Source: Bacteroidota bacterium
GTDB lineage: Bacteria; Bacteroidota; Ignavibacteria; UBA10030
Length of the DNA stretch: 53,653 nt
Assembly: GCA_021813905.1 (NCBI GenBank)
Contig: JAKAJH010000004.1
Span: forward strand, 1 to 53,653
Direction: 5' to 3'
Shown: positions 19,358 through 27,624 of the stretch, in pieces
Layout of the letters: every line of letters begins with the position of its first letter
Numbering within the stretch: the stretch's first letter is position 1
Notes under the pieces: generated by a model
Told to the model about the DNA's origin: nothing
Databases searched by the model: none
What the model saw: only the letters and a program-made list of their open reading frames with translations
Position numbers and translations under genes: made by a program

Positions 19358-20278
19358 CTACGCGTGCTCCTCCGGACTGAACAGCTTGACGACCTTGAGA
19401 GCGATCTCGGTGCCGATCCGGCCCTGCGCTTCAAGGGTCGATCCGCCGATATGCGGAGAGACGCTGACACGCGGATGGCGCATGAGGGCCATCTGGGTGT
19501 CGGTTGGCGGTTCTGTCTCGAACACGTCCAGTCCCGCACCCGCCACCTTGCCGCTGTTCAACGCATCGAGGAGTGCCGCCTCGTCGATCACGCCACCGCG
19601 GGCACAATTGATGAGGACCACACCCTTCTTCATCATGTCGAACTCCTTCTTGCCGATCGACGGTCCCTGTTTCTTATCGTACGGCACGTGCAGCGTGATG
19701 AAGTCCGCGTCGGCAAGAAGCTTCTCTTTGGTGGTGATCTCAACAAAAAAGTCCATCGGCGCGAACGGAGGGTCATACGCCAGCACGTGCATGCCGAACG
19801 CCAACGCGCGCCGGGCCACCTCTTTGCCGATATTGCCGAGGCCGAAGATGCCGAGTTTCTTCTTGTAGAGCTCGAAACCCTCGCCGTACTCCTGCTTCGG
19901 CCATTTGCCCTGGCGCATTTCGGCAGTACTGACATGGAGGAAGCGGGAAACGGCCAGCATGTGGCCCATGGTCAGCTCCGCGACGGAAACGGCGGATGCG
20001 CCGGGAGTATTGAATACGCGGATGCCCCGCGCGTCAGCGGCAGCAACATCGATGTTGTCCACGCCGACGCCTCCGCGGGCGATGACCTTCAGACTCTTGC
20101 CGGCGTCAATGACCTCTTTGCTCACCTTGGTGGCCGAGCGCACAATGATCGCGTCGTAGGCGCTGATCTTCTGAAGAAGTTCCTGCGGATTCAGTTTCAG
20201 CTGATCGACCTGATGACCGGCGTCGGAGAGAATCTTCGCGCCTTCGGCCGTAATGCCGTCCGTGACGAGTATCTTCAT
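19358..20278 (-). CDS. serA: D-3-phosphoglycerate dehydrogenase, short form
   Basis: This 306-residue D-isomer 2-hydroxyacid dehydrogenase would catalyse the first step of serine synthesis. It shows GVGVDNIDVAAADARGI, the NAD-binding GIFGLGNIGKEVARRA (about 142-157), the catalytic Arg in NCARGGVIDE, the Glu in DVFETEPP, and the His in SPHIGGST. It ends right after the catalytic domain and has no ACT or ASB regulatory domain, so feedback inhibition of the E. coli kind is unlikely. ATG 20278 fits the family start MKILVTDGI; the longer frame overlaps the promoter. It is first in the operon with DUF1015 and korDABC. Confidence 0.93.
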   Translation of the reverse strand: MKILVTDGITAEGAKILSDAGHQVDQLKLNPQELLQKISAYDAIIVRSATKVSKEVIDAGKSLKVIARGGVGVDNIDVAAADARGIRVFNTPGASAVSVAELTMGHMLAVSRFLHVSTAEMRQGKWPKQEYGEGFELYKKKLGIFGLGNIGKEVARRALAFGMHVLAYDPPFAPMDFFVEITTKEKLLADADFITLHVPYDKKQGPSIGKKEFDMMKKGVVLINCARGGVIDEAALLDALNSGKVAGAGLDVFETEPPTDTQMALMRHPRVSVSPHIGGSTLEAQGRIGTEIALKVVKLFSPEEHA

Positions 20279-20398
20279 GATTTGCCCCGTGTGCGTAATC
20301 AGTGCTGTGAATCGCAGAGCGGAAAGTTCGGAGGTTTTGCGCCGCGTCCGAGCCCGGGCATCTGATACAGCCCATCTCGAACCGGGCCGTGACACTTG

Positions 20399-20427
20399 AG
20401 TATAACGAAATTTGCCGTGCCGAGCAA
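20399..20427 (-). promoter_or_regulatory. Promoter of the serA operon
   Basis: On the minus strand: TTGCTC, 17-nt spacer, TATACT. The predicted 5' leader is about 115 nt long. No riboswitch was recognised in the leader. Confidence 0.5.
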
Positions 20428-20447
20428 CCGGCCCGTGCGGCCGCTGG

Positions 20448-20476
20448 TGGAGATAATCGCGAAATAGTCGTATGTT
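20448..20476 (+). promoter_or_regulatory. Possible promoter of serC
   Basis: TGGAGA, 17-nt spacer, TATGTT followed by T. The -35 is weak. The predicted start is about 40 nt before the serC ATG. Confidence 0.35.
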
Positions 20477-20523
20477 TTCGTGTGTCGAAAGATTCATCAT
20501 CCGTGATACCGAAGGAGTCCCCC

Positions 20524-21612
20524 ATGTCTGCACGAGCACATACTTTTTTCGCCGGACCGGCGATTCTGCCCGTGTCCGTGCTTGAAGACACACGCGACGC
20601 TGTGATGGATTTCGCCGGTCTCGGCGTTTCCATCATAGAAGTGAGCCACCGCGACAAGTCGTTCGACAAAGTGATCCAGGAAGCGCAGGCCGACACACTG
20701 GCCATCGCCGGGCTTTCCGCGCAGGAGTACAGCGTCCTGTTCCTCGGCGGCGGCGCCAGCATGCAGTTCGCCATGGTACCCATGAACTTCCTGCGGAAGA
20801 AGGCCGACTATATCAATACCGGCGAGTGGTCCGGAAAGGCCATCAAAGAGGCGAAGCTGATCGGTGAGGTGATCGAGGCGGGGTCGTCGAAAGACTCGAA
20901 GTTCAATCACCTTCCGACCGCCCTGAAGTTCTCTCCGGATGCCGACTACGTGCACATCACCACCAACAACACGATCTACGGCACGGAATGGAAGACGATT
21001 CCGGATGCCCGGAACGTCCCCCTGGTGGCCGACATGTCATCCGATATGTTCGGCATTCAGCGCGACTTCAAGAAGTACAGCCTCATTTATGCCGGTGCCC
21101 AGAAGAACCTCGGTCCCGCCGGCGTCACGCTGGTCATCATTCGCAAGGCGTGGATGGAGGCCAACGGCAGCACCACGATCCCCACGATCATGCGGTATAA
21201 GACGCATGCCGACGGACTGTCCCTCTACAATACCCCGCCGGTCTTCGGCGTGTTCGTCCTCGGCCGGACGCTGAAATGGATCATGAAAGAAGGCGGACTC
21301 ACAGCGGTCCAGAAGAGGAACGAAGCCAAGGCGAAGCTCATCTATGACGCGATCGACGCCCACCCGTCGTTCTACAAAGGCACTGTGGTCCACCCGGCAG
21401 ACCGTTCGCTCATGAATATCACGTGGACGCTTCCGACGCCCGAGCTGGAGGAGAAGTTCCTCGCCGAGGCAAAGGCAAAGCGCATGCTCGGCCTGAAAGG
21501 CCACCGCTCAGCGGGCGGCATCCGCGCCTCCGTGTACAACGCCTGCCCGATGGAATCGGCGGAGCTGCTCGCGTCGTTCATGAACGAGTTTGCCCGCGCA
21601 AACGGACACTGA
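20524..21612 (+). CDS. serC: Phosphoserine aminotransferase
   Basis: This 362-residue class V aminotransferase would convert 3-phosphohydroxypyruvate to phosphoserine. The start FFAGPAILPVSVLE, the phosphate-contacting SHRDKSFDKV, FLGGGASMQFAMVP, and the PLP-lysine segment IYAGAQKNLGPAG (K about 198) are all family hallmarks. The C-terminus GHRSAGGIRASVYNA binds the substrate phosphate. GAAGGAG lies before ATG 20524, which fixes the start; upstream codons of the same frame fall in the promoter. It is divergent from serA, so the two pathway genes share one control region. No serB phosphatase is present in the window. Confidence 0.95.
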   Translation: MSARAHTFFAGPAILPVSVLEDTRDAVMDFAGLGVSIIEVSHRDKSFDKVIQEAQADTLAIAGLSAQEYSVLFLGGGASMQFAMVPMNFLRKKADYINTGEWSGKAIKEAKLIGEVIEAGSSKDSKFNHLPTALKFSPDADYVHITTNNTIYGTEWKTIPDARNVPLVADMSSDMFGIQRDFKKYSLIYAGAQKNLGPAGVTLVIIRKAWMEANGSTTIPTIMRYKTHADGLSLYNTPPVFGVFVLGRTLKWIMKEGGLTAVQKRNEAKAKLIYDAIDAHPSFYKGTVVHPADRSLMNITWTLPTPELEEKFLAEAKAKRMLGLKGHRSAGGIRASVYNACPMESAELLASFMNEFARANGH

Positions 21613-21638
21613 GCACCCCGCGCTCTCCCATTGATCGG

Positions 21639-21662
21639 CTCCCGGCTCGGCTGCGCCGGGAG
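21639..21662. other. Hairpin after serC
   Basis: CTCCCGGC and GCCGGGAG pair perfectly around an 8-nt loop. No T tract follows, so termination is doubtful. It lies between serC and the exported protein gene at 21702. Confidence 0.3.
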
Positions 21663-21701
21663 TCGAATCGCCTCGTCCGGCACCGATCCCGGGAATACGG
21701 C

Positions 21702-22931
21702 ATGCAGATGAGATCCCTCGCCCTGGCGCTCTTTGGCGTCGTCGGCCTCGTGCTTCACACCGTCCGCGGTCAGGACACATCGGCCGATTCCGCCCGGGCC
21801 ATCGAGCGCGAGATCCTTTCGCGCCCCGACACGGACAACGAGATCGTCGCGAAATCGCGTGAGATGATCCTCGACCGGCTCCGGGCCGGGGACATCGCCA
21901 AAGTCGCCGAAGTCATCGCTTACCTCGACCACCGGTTTCAGTCCCGGCAAATCCTTCCGCTCTGGCCCGTCGAACGGTTCCTGCTCGCGTACTGGACCCA
22001 CCAATACACGGAGATCCTTGACCCGCCGTTGCTCGATTCGCTCGACACCTCTGTGTATCGCGATCAGGTTCTGCCGCCGGACGACCTCCTGAGCCGGGAT
22101 CTCATCGATCTCTCCCGGTCGCGTCGGACGGTGCTGCGCGCGGCGGTGCTGGCGTCGGACCGCTCACGCGAGGAGCAGGCATTCCTCACGATCTTCCTCG
22201 GCTATTTGCTCACGGAGCGCACCTTCGCCGCACCGGATCAGCCGCTGAACGACGCCGCGGATGAATTTCTCGGCCAGTACCCGGAATCCCGCTACGCCGG
22301 GTTCGTGCGGAGCCGGATCCGCGTCGTGTTCCGTGAGGGGGAGTGGGGATACGGCTTCGACATCGGCGGCGGAACTGCGCTCCCCGGCGGCGCGTTGGGA
22401 GATCGGATCTCCGACGGAGGCTCTCTGACGCTCGGACTCGACGTTGCCCGGCGCGAGGCGGTCGGATCAGTCGACATCGTCGGATATTTCCGCTTGCTGT
22501 TCAGTCTCGGGAGTTCCGTGCTCGCGCCGTTCGAATACAACGGGACATGGAAGCGCGACCTCTCGCTGACGACCATGGTCCCGGAGTTCTCGGTCGGCCC
22601 TGTGGTGGTCGAGAACCGCTGGATTCAGGTGACGCCATTTGCCGGAGTTTCGGGCATGCTGATCGCTCCGCCCGAGAATGAACGCGCAAAGCCCGGCAAC
22701 GACGTGAGCGTCAATCTGTTCTCAGCCACCGGCGGGGTCAACATTGACTGGAAGATCGCACGGGGCAACCTTGTGATTTCGTCCCCGTTCGAGAATGCAT
22801 ACTGGTTCGTGCGAACGCGCATTTCGTACACGGCGCCCCTTTCCACTCCCGATCCGATGTTTCGGGGCTCCGTCATCGCCATCACGCTGAGCGTCGGGGG
22901 GTTCGGCAGACCCATCGCGAGGGACTTGTGA
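21702..22931 (+). CDS. Exported protein with helical N-domain and C-terminal outer-membrane barrel-like domain
   Basis: A 409-residue protein of unknown function. A signal peptide is visible (MQMRSLALALFGVVGLVLHT, cleavage near VRGQ). The next 180 residues are helical and end in a TPR-like FLGQYPESRYAGFVRSRI. The remaining 200 residues alternate polar and hydrophobic positions as in a beta-barrel (for example GYGFDIGGGTALPGG, and VDIVGYFRLLF). ATG 21702 has only a weak GGGAA upstream; the internal ATG 21708 is an alternative. The stop overlaps the start of the phosphoesterase gene by 4 nt, so the two products probably act together at the cell surface. Confidence 0.7.
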   Translation: MQMRSLALALFGVVGLVLHTVRGQDTSADSARAIEREILSRPDTDNEIVAKSREMILDRLRAGDIAKVAEVIAYLDHRFQSRQILPLWPVERFLLAYWTHQYTEILDPPLLDSLDTSVYRDQVLPPDDLLSRDLIDLSRSRRTVLRAAVLASDRSREEQAFLTIFLGYLLTERTFAAPDQPLNDAADEFLGQYPESRYAGFVRSRIRVVFREGEWGYGFDIGGGTALPGGALGDRISDGGSLTLGLDVARREAVGSVDIVGYFRLLFSLGSSVLAPFEYNGTWKRDLSLTTMVPEFSVGPVVVENRWIQVTPFAGVSGMLIAPPENERAKPGNDVSVNLFSATGGVNIDWKIARGNLVISSPFENAYWFVRTRISYTAPLSTPDPMFRGSVIAITLSVGGFGRPIARDL

Positions 22932-24814
22932 CACCAATCCATCACCACGCACGGACACGCCGGCGACGGGGTCTGATCCGGCGGCTCCTCCTTGTCTTCA
23001 CGATTGCCTGGTTCGCGGAAGCGAACGGTCAATCCTTCCGCTTCGCCTGGCTCAGCGATACCCATGTGGGCTCGACGACGGGAGAGGATGATCTGCGTGC
23101 GAGCGTCCGGGACATCAACGGGATGCATGGGCTGTCGTTCGTTCTCATCTCGGGCGATGTCACGGAGTACGGCTCGCTGGACCAGCTGACGCTTGCCAAG
23201 CGTATTCTCGACAGCCTGACGATCCCGTATCATGTCATTCCGGGGAATCACGACACCAAATGGTCCGCGTCAGGGGCGACGGATTTTCCGCGCCTGTGGG
23301 GCGCCGACCGCTTCGTGTTTGACGCCCGCGGCATCCGGTTCATTGGCATGCACGAAGGTCCGCTGATGAAGATGGGGGATGGACACTTTGCGCCGCAGGA
23401 TGTGCGCTGGCTCGATTCCGTGCTCACGCATCTTCCTTCGCGCACGCTGCCGGTCATCTTCGTCACGCATTATCCGCTGGACGATCAGATCGCCAACTGG
23501 TACGAAGTCCTCGACCGGCTGAAGAAAGTGAACACGCAGGTCGCCCTGGTGGGTCACGGCCACGCGAATCACACTTACACGTGGGAAGGAATTCCCGGCA
23601 TCATGGGGCGTTCGAATCTGCGCGCCCGCGACTCGGTCGGCGGCTACACCCTCGTCGACGTGCGCAGCGACAGCATCATCTTTTCCCAACGCAATCCCGG
23701 CGTGGGCACACGGACGCCATGGGCCGCCGTGCCCCGTCATACCGGAATCCGCCCCGCGGATACCACGCACGCGCCGCGACCGGATTTCTCCGTGAACGAT
23801 GTCTTTCCCCGGTCCTCCACACTCTGGCAGGTGTCCACGGGATACACCATCGCATCGACACCGGCGGTGACACGCGGACTCGCGATCGTCGGGAATGCAT
23901 CAGGTGCGGTGCAGGCATTCGATCTTGCCACCGGCGCACGGCGCTGGACGCGGCAAACCGGCGGAGCGGTATACGCAACACCGGACGTATGGGGCGATTG
24001 CGTGGTCGTTCCGTCCACCGACGGCAAGGTTTACGGTCTTCACGTCACCGACGGATCCATCCTCTGGCGATACGCAACCCCGCGGCCGATCGTCGCCTCT
24101 CCGCGGTGTGTTGACGGTGTCGCATACCTGGGAAGCAGTGACAGCGTGTTCTACGCCATCAGTGCGGTGAACGGGACCTTGCTGTGGGAATTCCGGGGAT
24201 TGCATGGATTTGTAGAGACGCGGCCGCTGGTCAAGGACGGACTGGTCCTCTTCGGCGCGTGGGACGAGCACTTCTACGCCCTCGACCAGAAGACCGGCGC
24301 ATTGCGATGGACGTGGACCGGACCGCTGCGGGGCACACTGTTTTCCCCCGCCGCCTGCTGGCCGGTGGCCTCGGACGGAAAGGTCTTCATCGTCGCTCCG
24401 GACCGGGAGATGACGGCGATCGAAGAATCGACGGGCAGGCAGCTCTGGCGGACGGGGCAGTACCAGGTGCGGGAGTCGATCGGGATGTCCGGAGACGGCG
24501 CGGAAGTATACGTGCGCACGATGCGGGATACGATCATGGCGTTTGCGGCGGACTCGAGCGTCCCGTCCGTACTGTGGGCAACGGACGTCGGGTTCGGGTA
24601 TGACATCAATTCCGCCATGCTGGTCGAGCGGGACGGACTGGTGTACTACGGAACGAAGAACGGTCTGCTGGTCGCGCTGGACGGTCTCACCGGAGAAGTC
24701 TGCTGGCGCCACCGTGTCGGCGTGGCGCTCCTGAATACCGTCGTACCCGTCGATCGCCACCGGATCCTGGTGACGGATTTCGACGGGCGCGTGACGATGC
24801 TCCGGACGCCGTGA
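22928..24814 (+). CDS. Exported metallophosphoesterase fused to a PQQ-like beta-propeller
   Basis: A 628-residue protein from GTG 22928, with an arginine-rich N-terminus and a signal segment ending near EANGQS. Residues 40-240 hold all calcineurin-like phosphoesterase motifs in order: SDTHVGS, SGDVTEYG, PGNHD, VTHYP and GHGHANH, which ligate a dinuclear metal centre. Residues of about 290-628 form a beta-propeller of PQQ/quinoprotein-type repeats (GAVQAFDLATGARRWTRQ, GKVYGLHVTDGSILWRYA, EHFYALDQKTGALRWTW). The substrate is unknown; a nucleotide or surface polymer is possible. It overlaps the preceding outer-membrane-protein gene by 4 nt. Confidence 0.85.
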   Translation: MTPIHHHARTRRRRGLIRRLLLVFTIAWFAEANGQSFRFAWLSDTHVGSTTGEDDLRASVRDINGMHGLSFVLISGDVTEYGSLDQLTLAKRILDSLTIPYHVIPGNHDTKWSASGATDFPRLWGADRFVFDARGIRFIGMHEGPLMKMGDGHFAPQDVRWLDSVLTHLPSRTLPVIFVTHYPLDDQIANWYEVLDRLKKVNTQVALVGHGHANHTYTWEGIPGIMGRSNLRARDSVGGYTLVDVRSDSIIFSQRNPGVGTRTPWAAVPRHTGIRPADTTHAPRPDFSVNDVFPRSSTLWQVSTGYTIASTPAVTRGLAIVGNASGAVQAFDLATGARRWTRQTGGAVYATPDVWGDCVVVPSTDGKVYGLHVTDGSILWRYATPRPIVASPRCVDGVAYLGSSDSVFYAISAVNGTLLWEFRGLHGFVETRPLVKDGLVLFGAWDEHFYALDQKTGALRWTWTGPLRGTLFSPAACWPVASDGKVFIVAPDREMTAIEESTGRQLWRTGQYQVRESIGMSGDGAEVYVRTMRDTIMAFAADSSVPSVLWATDVGFGYDINSAMLVERDGLVYYGTKNGLLVALDGLTGEVCWRHRVGVALLNTVVPVDRHRILVTDFDGRVTMLRTP

Positions 24815-24827
24815 GCGCGGCGGTGAA

Positions 24828-24855
24828 TTGACTTTCGCCCATTTTCTCGTACTTT
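24828..24855 (+). promoter_or_regulatory. Putative promoter of the gamma-synthase-family gene
   Basis: TTGACT (24828-24833), a 16-nt spacer, and TACTTT followed by G. It lies about 85 nt before the ATG at 24946. Confidence 0.5.
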
Positions 24856-24945
24856 GTGGCCGGCCGGTCATTGTCGCGCGGCGGTGATTGCGGAGCGACC
24901 CGTCGCCGACACAAGCCATCTTCCCACCCTCGTCTGAGGATCTCC

Positions 24946-26217
24946 ATGGAAAAAGAACTGGTTGGTCGCGGAACAACGAAGTCCCTCAAGCCCGAGACGC
25001 TGATGATGGGGTACGGGTACCGCCCCGAATGGTCGGAGGGCGCCGTTAAATGTCCCATCTTCCAGACGTCCACCTTCGTCTTTGAGAACGCGCAGGCGGG
25101 GAAGGAATTCTTCGAGATGGCCCACGGCACCCGCGAACCCGGATCGCGCGGCGCGGGACTCATCTACAGTCGGATCAACAATCCGGATCTCGAAATTCTC
25201 GAAGAGCGACTGACGGTGTGGGATGGGGCGGAGGCCGCTGCGGTCTTCGAGAGCGGCATGGCGGCCATCTCGACGACCGTGATGGAATTTCTCAAGCCCG
25301 GCGATTTCCTTCTGACCAGCGAGCCAATCTACGGCGGAACGGAGCATCTGTTCGAACACATCCTGCACAAGTTCGGAATCACGGTGCTTTGCTTCGGCGC
25401 CCGGCAGACGAAGCAGCAGATCATTGACATCGTCGAGAAGGCCGGCGCGGCGAAGAAGCTGGGGATGATCTTCCTTGAAACGCCCGCCAATCCGACGAAC
25501 CAACTGATCGACATCGGCATGTGCGTGGAGATCGCGAAGCATTTCTCCACGCCGGAGCGAACGGTTATCACGGCGCTCGACAATACCTTCCTCGGTCCGT
25601 TGTATCAGCATCCGCTGAAATTCGGCGTCGATCTCGTGCTCTACTCCGCGACCAAATACATCGGCGGTCACAGTGACGTGGTCGCCGGCGCCTGCCTCGG
25701 CTCGAAGCCACTCATCAACCGCGTGAAGTCGCTGCGAAACGTGCTTGGAACCATGGCGGGGCCGTGGACCGGCTGGCTCCTCATGCGATCGCTGGAAACG
25801 CTGAAGATGCGCATGGAGACCGCGAGCCGCGGCGCGATGGAGATCGCCGCGTTCCTGAACAAGCATCCGAACGTTGAGAAGGTTTACTACCTCGGACTGA
25901 TCGACACGAAGGATCCGCAGTACGCGATCTACAAGAAGCAGTGTCTTTCCCCGGGAGCCATGATCAGCTTCATGATTAAAGGCGGAGAGAAAGAGGCGTT
26001 CCGGTTCCTCGACTCATTGAAAATGGTGAAGCTGGCGGTGAGCCTGGGCGGCACCGAATCGCTCGCCGAGCATCCGGCAGCGATGACACATTCCAACGTC
26101 GATCCGGCGAAGCGGAACGAATTCGGCATCACCGACAACCTCGTGCGCATCTCTGTCGGCGTGGAAGCCCCGGAGGATATCATCTTCGATATCAAACAGG
26201 CGCTGGAAAGCGTGTAG
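24946..26217 (+). CDS. Cystathionine gamma-synthase / gamma-lyase family PLP enzyme
   Basis: A 423-residue Cys/Met-metabolism PLP enzyme. It has YSRINNPDLEILEERL, the PLP-stacking region FESGMAAISTT, TPANPTN, and the Schiff-base K237 in YSATKYIGGHSDV. SLGGTESLAEHPAAMTH is the conserved C-terminal segment. The subfamily may be cystathionine gamma-synthase, cystathionine gamma-lyase or methionine gamma-lyase; the motifs do not settle which. Insertions such as GTREPGSRGAG and the 423-residue length make it longer than the typical 390. TGAGGA precedes the ATG. It is distinct from metY and lies outside the riboswitch operon. Confidence 0.85.
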   Translation: MEKELVGRGTTKSLKPETLMMGYGYRPEWSEGAVKCPIFQTSTFVFENAQAGKEFFEMAHGTREPGSRGAGLIYSRINNPDLEILEERLTVWDGAEAAAVFESGMAAISTTVMEFLKPGDFLLTSEPIYGGTEHLFEHILHKFGITVLCFGARQTKQQIIDIVEKAGAAKKLGMIFLETPANPTNQLIDIGMCVEIAKHFSTPERTVITALDNTFLGPLYQHPLKFGVDLVLYSATKYIGGHSDVVAGACLGSKPLINRVKSLRNVLGTMAGPWTGWLLMRSLETLKMRMETASRGAMEIAAFLNKHPNVEKVYYLGLIDTKDPQYAIYKKQCLSPGAMISFMIKGGEKEAFRFLDSLKMVKLAVSLGGTESLAEHPAAMTHSNVDPAKRNEFGITDNLVRISVGVEAPEDIIFDIKQALESV

Positions 26218-26262
26218 AAGGGGAAACGGGAAAAGGGAACGCTGGAGATTGGAGGCCTTTGT

Positions 26263-26304
26263 ACGGCCGGTAGATCCGGGGTGATCGCCGGCCGTTTCTC
26301 TGTA
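26263..26304. terminator. Bidirectional terminator between convergent genes
   Basis: ACGGCCGG (26263-26270) pairs perfectly with CCGGCCGT (26288-26295), with an inner GATC/GATC stem. TTTCTCTGT follows on the plus strand. It lies between the gamma-synthase gene and the convergent lipoprotein gene. Confidence 0.6.
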
Positions 26305-26311
26305 CTGCCGA

Positions 26312-26953
26312 TCAGAGCGGGAGCAGGGTGACGGTCTTGTCCACCGCTCTTGAGGCCTCCAGCCGCACCGTCTGCACCGCCGTCCGATAGCCGGGCTTGC
26401 AGGCAACGATCGTGATCGAATCCGCGATCGTTTCGCCGCCGATCGTCATGCCAATCCCCAGAACAGATGAGCTCAGAACAAATGTTCCATCTTCCCCGCT
26501 GAACAGCAGGGGCTGCGTGGTTTGGATCCGGCCGACGTCGTCATCGCGGATCAAAAAATTCCCCGCCGTCGCCGTATCGCCTGCCTGAACCCGCCAGGTG
26601 TACACGCCGTTCGTGAGACTGGAGTCATCCATGATCCAGTAGTTGCCCGCCATCTGCTGCTGATGATCGACGAGAGTGTCCTGCAGGTGTCCGAGGGGAT
26701 CCCACACCGTCACCGTGACAATCTGCGGCGTCGCCAGCTGGTAGCGAATTGTTCCCGTGAGCACGACGGGGTTGGCCGCCGTGTAAAAGACGTAGTGGAT
26801 TCCCACGCTGTCGAGCGCGCCTCCGGCGGAATTCACCGCGCGTCCGTAGATCCCCGGCGGCCGGTCGTCAACGATGACGCCATTGTCCTTACAGCCAAGG
26901 AGCGCAAACAGAACGACCATCGACACACGAAGGAGGGCACGCGGCATATTCAT
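26312..26953 (-). CDS. Lipoprotein of unknown function
   Basis: A 213-residue protein with a lipoprotein signal peptide. A hydrophobic stretch VSMVVLFALLGC ends in a lipobox with the acylated Cys at residue 21. The mature part consists of beta-rich, FlgD/Ig-like segments (TVTVWDPLGHLQDTL, GVYTWRVQAGD) and a carboxypeptidase-regulatory-like end (CKPGYRTAVQTVRL). This suggests a cell-surface binding or scaffold role, with no enzyme motif. It is the last gene of the exported peptidase operon, 79 nt after the lipocalin. Confidence 0.7.
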   Translation of the reverse strand: MNMPRALLRVSMVVLFALLGCKDNGVIVDDRPPGIYGRAVNSAGGALDSVGIHYVFYTAANPVVLTGTIRYQLATPQIVTVTVWDPLGHLQDTLVDHQQQMAGNYWIMDDSSLTNGVYTWRVQAGDTATAGNFLIRDDDVGRIQTTQPLLFSGEDGTFVLSSSVLGIGMTIGGETIADSITIVACKPGYRTAVQTVRLEASRAVDKTVTLLPL

Positions 26954-27032
26954 GGCAATCGGAAGCTCTATTCAAGTGAAATCGGAACCACGAACGGTCG
27001 ACAGAACAGCACACCGGTGGCAATCAGATTGC

Positions 27033-27602
27033 TCACTGCGGTGTGGCCTGCGCCGTGGGCTGTTTCGTCCGGAGGAGATCGGTCAGATCGTATCCCTGCT
27101 GGCGGGCGCGGGTCAGGATCCCCCGCAGCGTATTTTCATCGATTGATGGGGTTCGTGAGAGGATCCAGAAGTATTTCCGTGACGGCTCGCCGATCACGGC
27201 ATACGCATAGTCCGGCGCAAGGTCGATAATCCAGTAATCGCCCCATACGAACGGAAGGAACGACAGGATTGCCGGCGCAAAGCGCACTTTCAGCTTCGTG
27301 TTCGGCCCCTCCTCACTCGCCCGTTTCGCCTTTCCGGTGGCTTCGCTGATCTCTCCGTTCTCCTTCCGGCACCGGTTGACTACGGTGATGTCCCCATCCT
27401 CGCGCAGTGAGTAGGTCGCGGTCACATCGCCCGCGCATTGCCGCTGAAAGCTGTTCGGCAGACGCGCGATCTCGTACCACGTTCCCATGTATCGCTGAAG
27501 ATCGACCGACGGCACCACCATCAGCGGCGTCTTGTTCTTTTCCTGCGCGACCGCGCCGGTCGCCAGAGCCGCCATCAGCGGAACTGCCCAGCTGAGATTC
27601 AT
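27033..27602 (-). CDS. Lipocalin family protein (Blc-like)
   Basis: A 189-residue exported lipocalin. The signal peptide ends at ATGAVAQ. The mature start carries the lipocalin signature in DLQRYMGTWYEIARLPNSFQ, that is GxWYE. The third structural block is near WIIDLAPDYAYAVIGEPSRKYFWIL, as in bacterial Blc. These proteins bind fatty acids or lysophospholipids in the envelope. Unlike E. coli Blc it lacks a lipobox Cys, so it is probably soluble in the periplasm. It lies 22 nt after the M1 peptidase gene. Confidence 0.9.
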   Translation of the reverse strand: MNLSWAVPLMAALATGAVAQEKNKTPLMVVPSVDLQRYMGTWYEIARLPNSFQRQCAGDVTATYSLREDGDITVVNRCRKENGEISEATGKAKRASEEGPNTKLKVRFAPAILSFLPFVWGDYWIIDLAPDYAYAVIGEPSRKYFWILSRTPSIDENTLRGILTRARQQGYDLTDLLRTKQPTAQATPQ

Positions 27603-27624
27603 GATATTCCTCCCTCGTTGCGCG

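Noticed and set aside
16124-20365. Two long plus-strand frames (639 and 765 residues) opposite korB, korA, DUF1015 and serA
   Set aside because: The minus-strand genes have unmistakable family motifs and tight operon spacing; the plus-strand translations are low-complexity and lack starts with ribosome binding sites.
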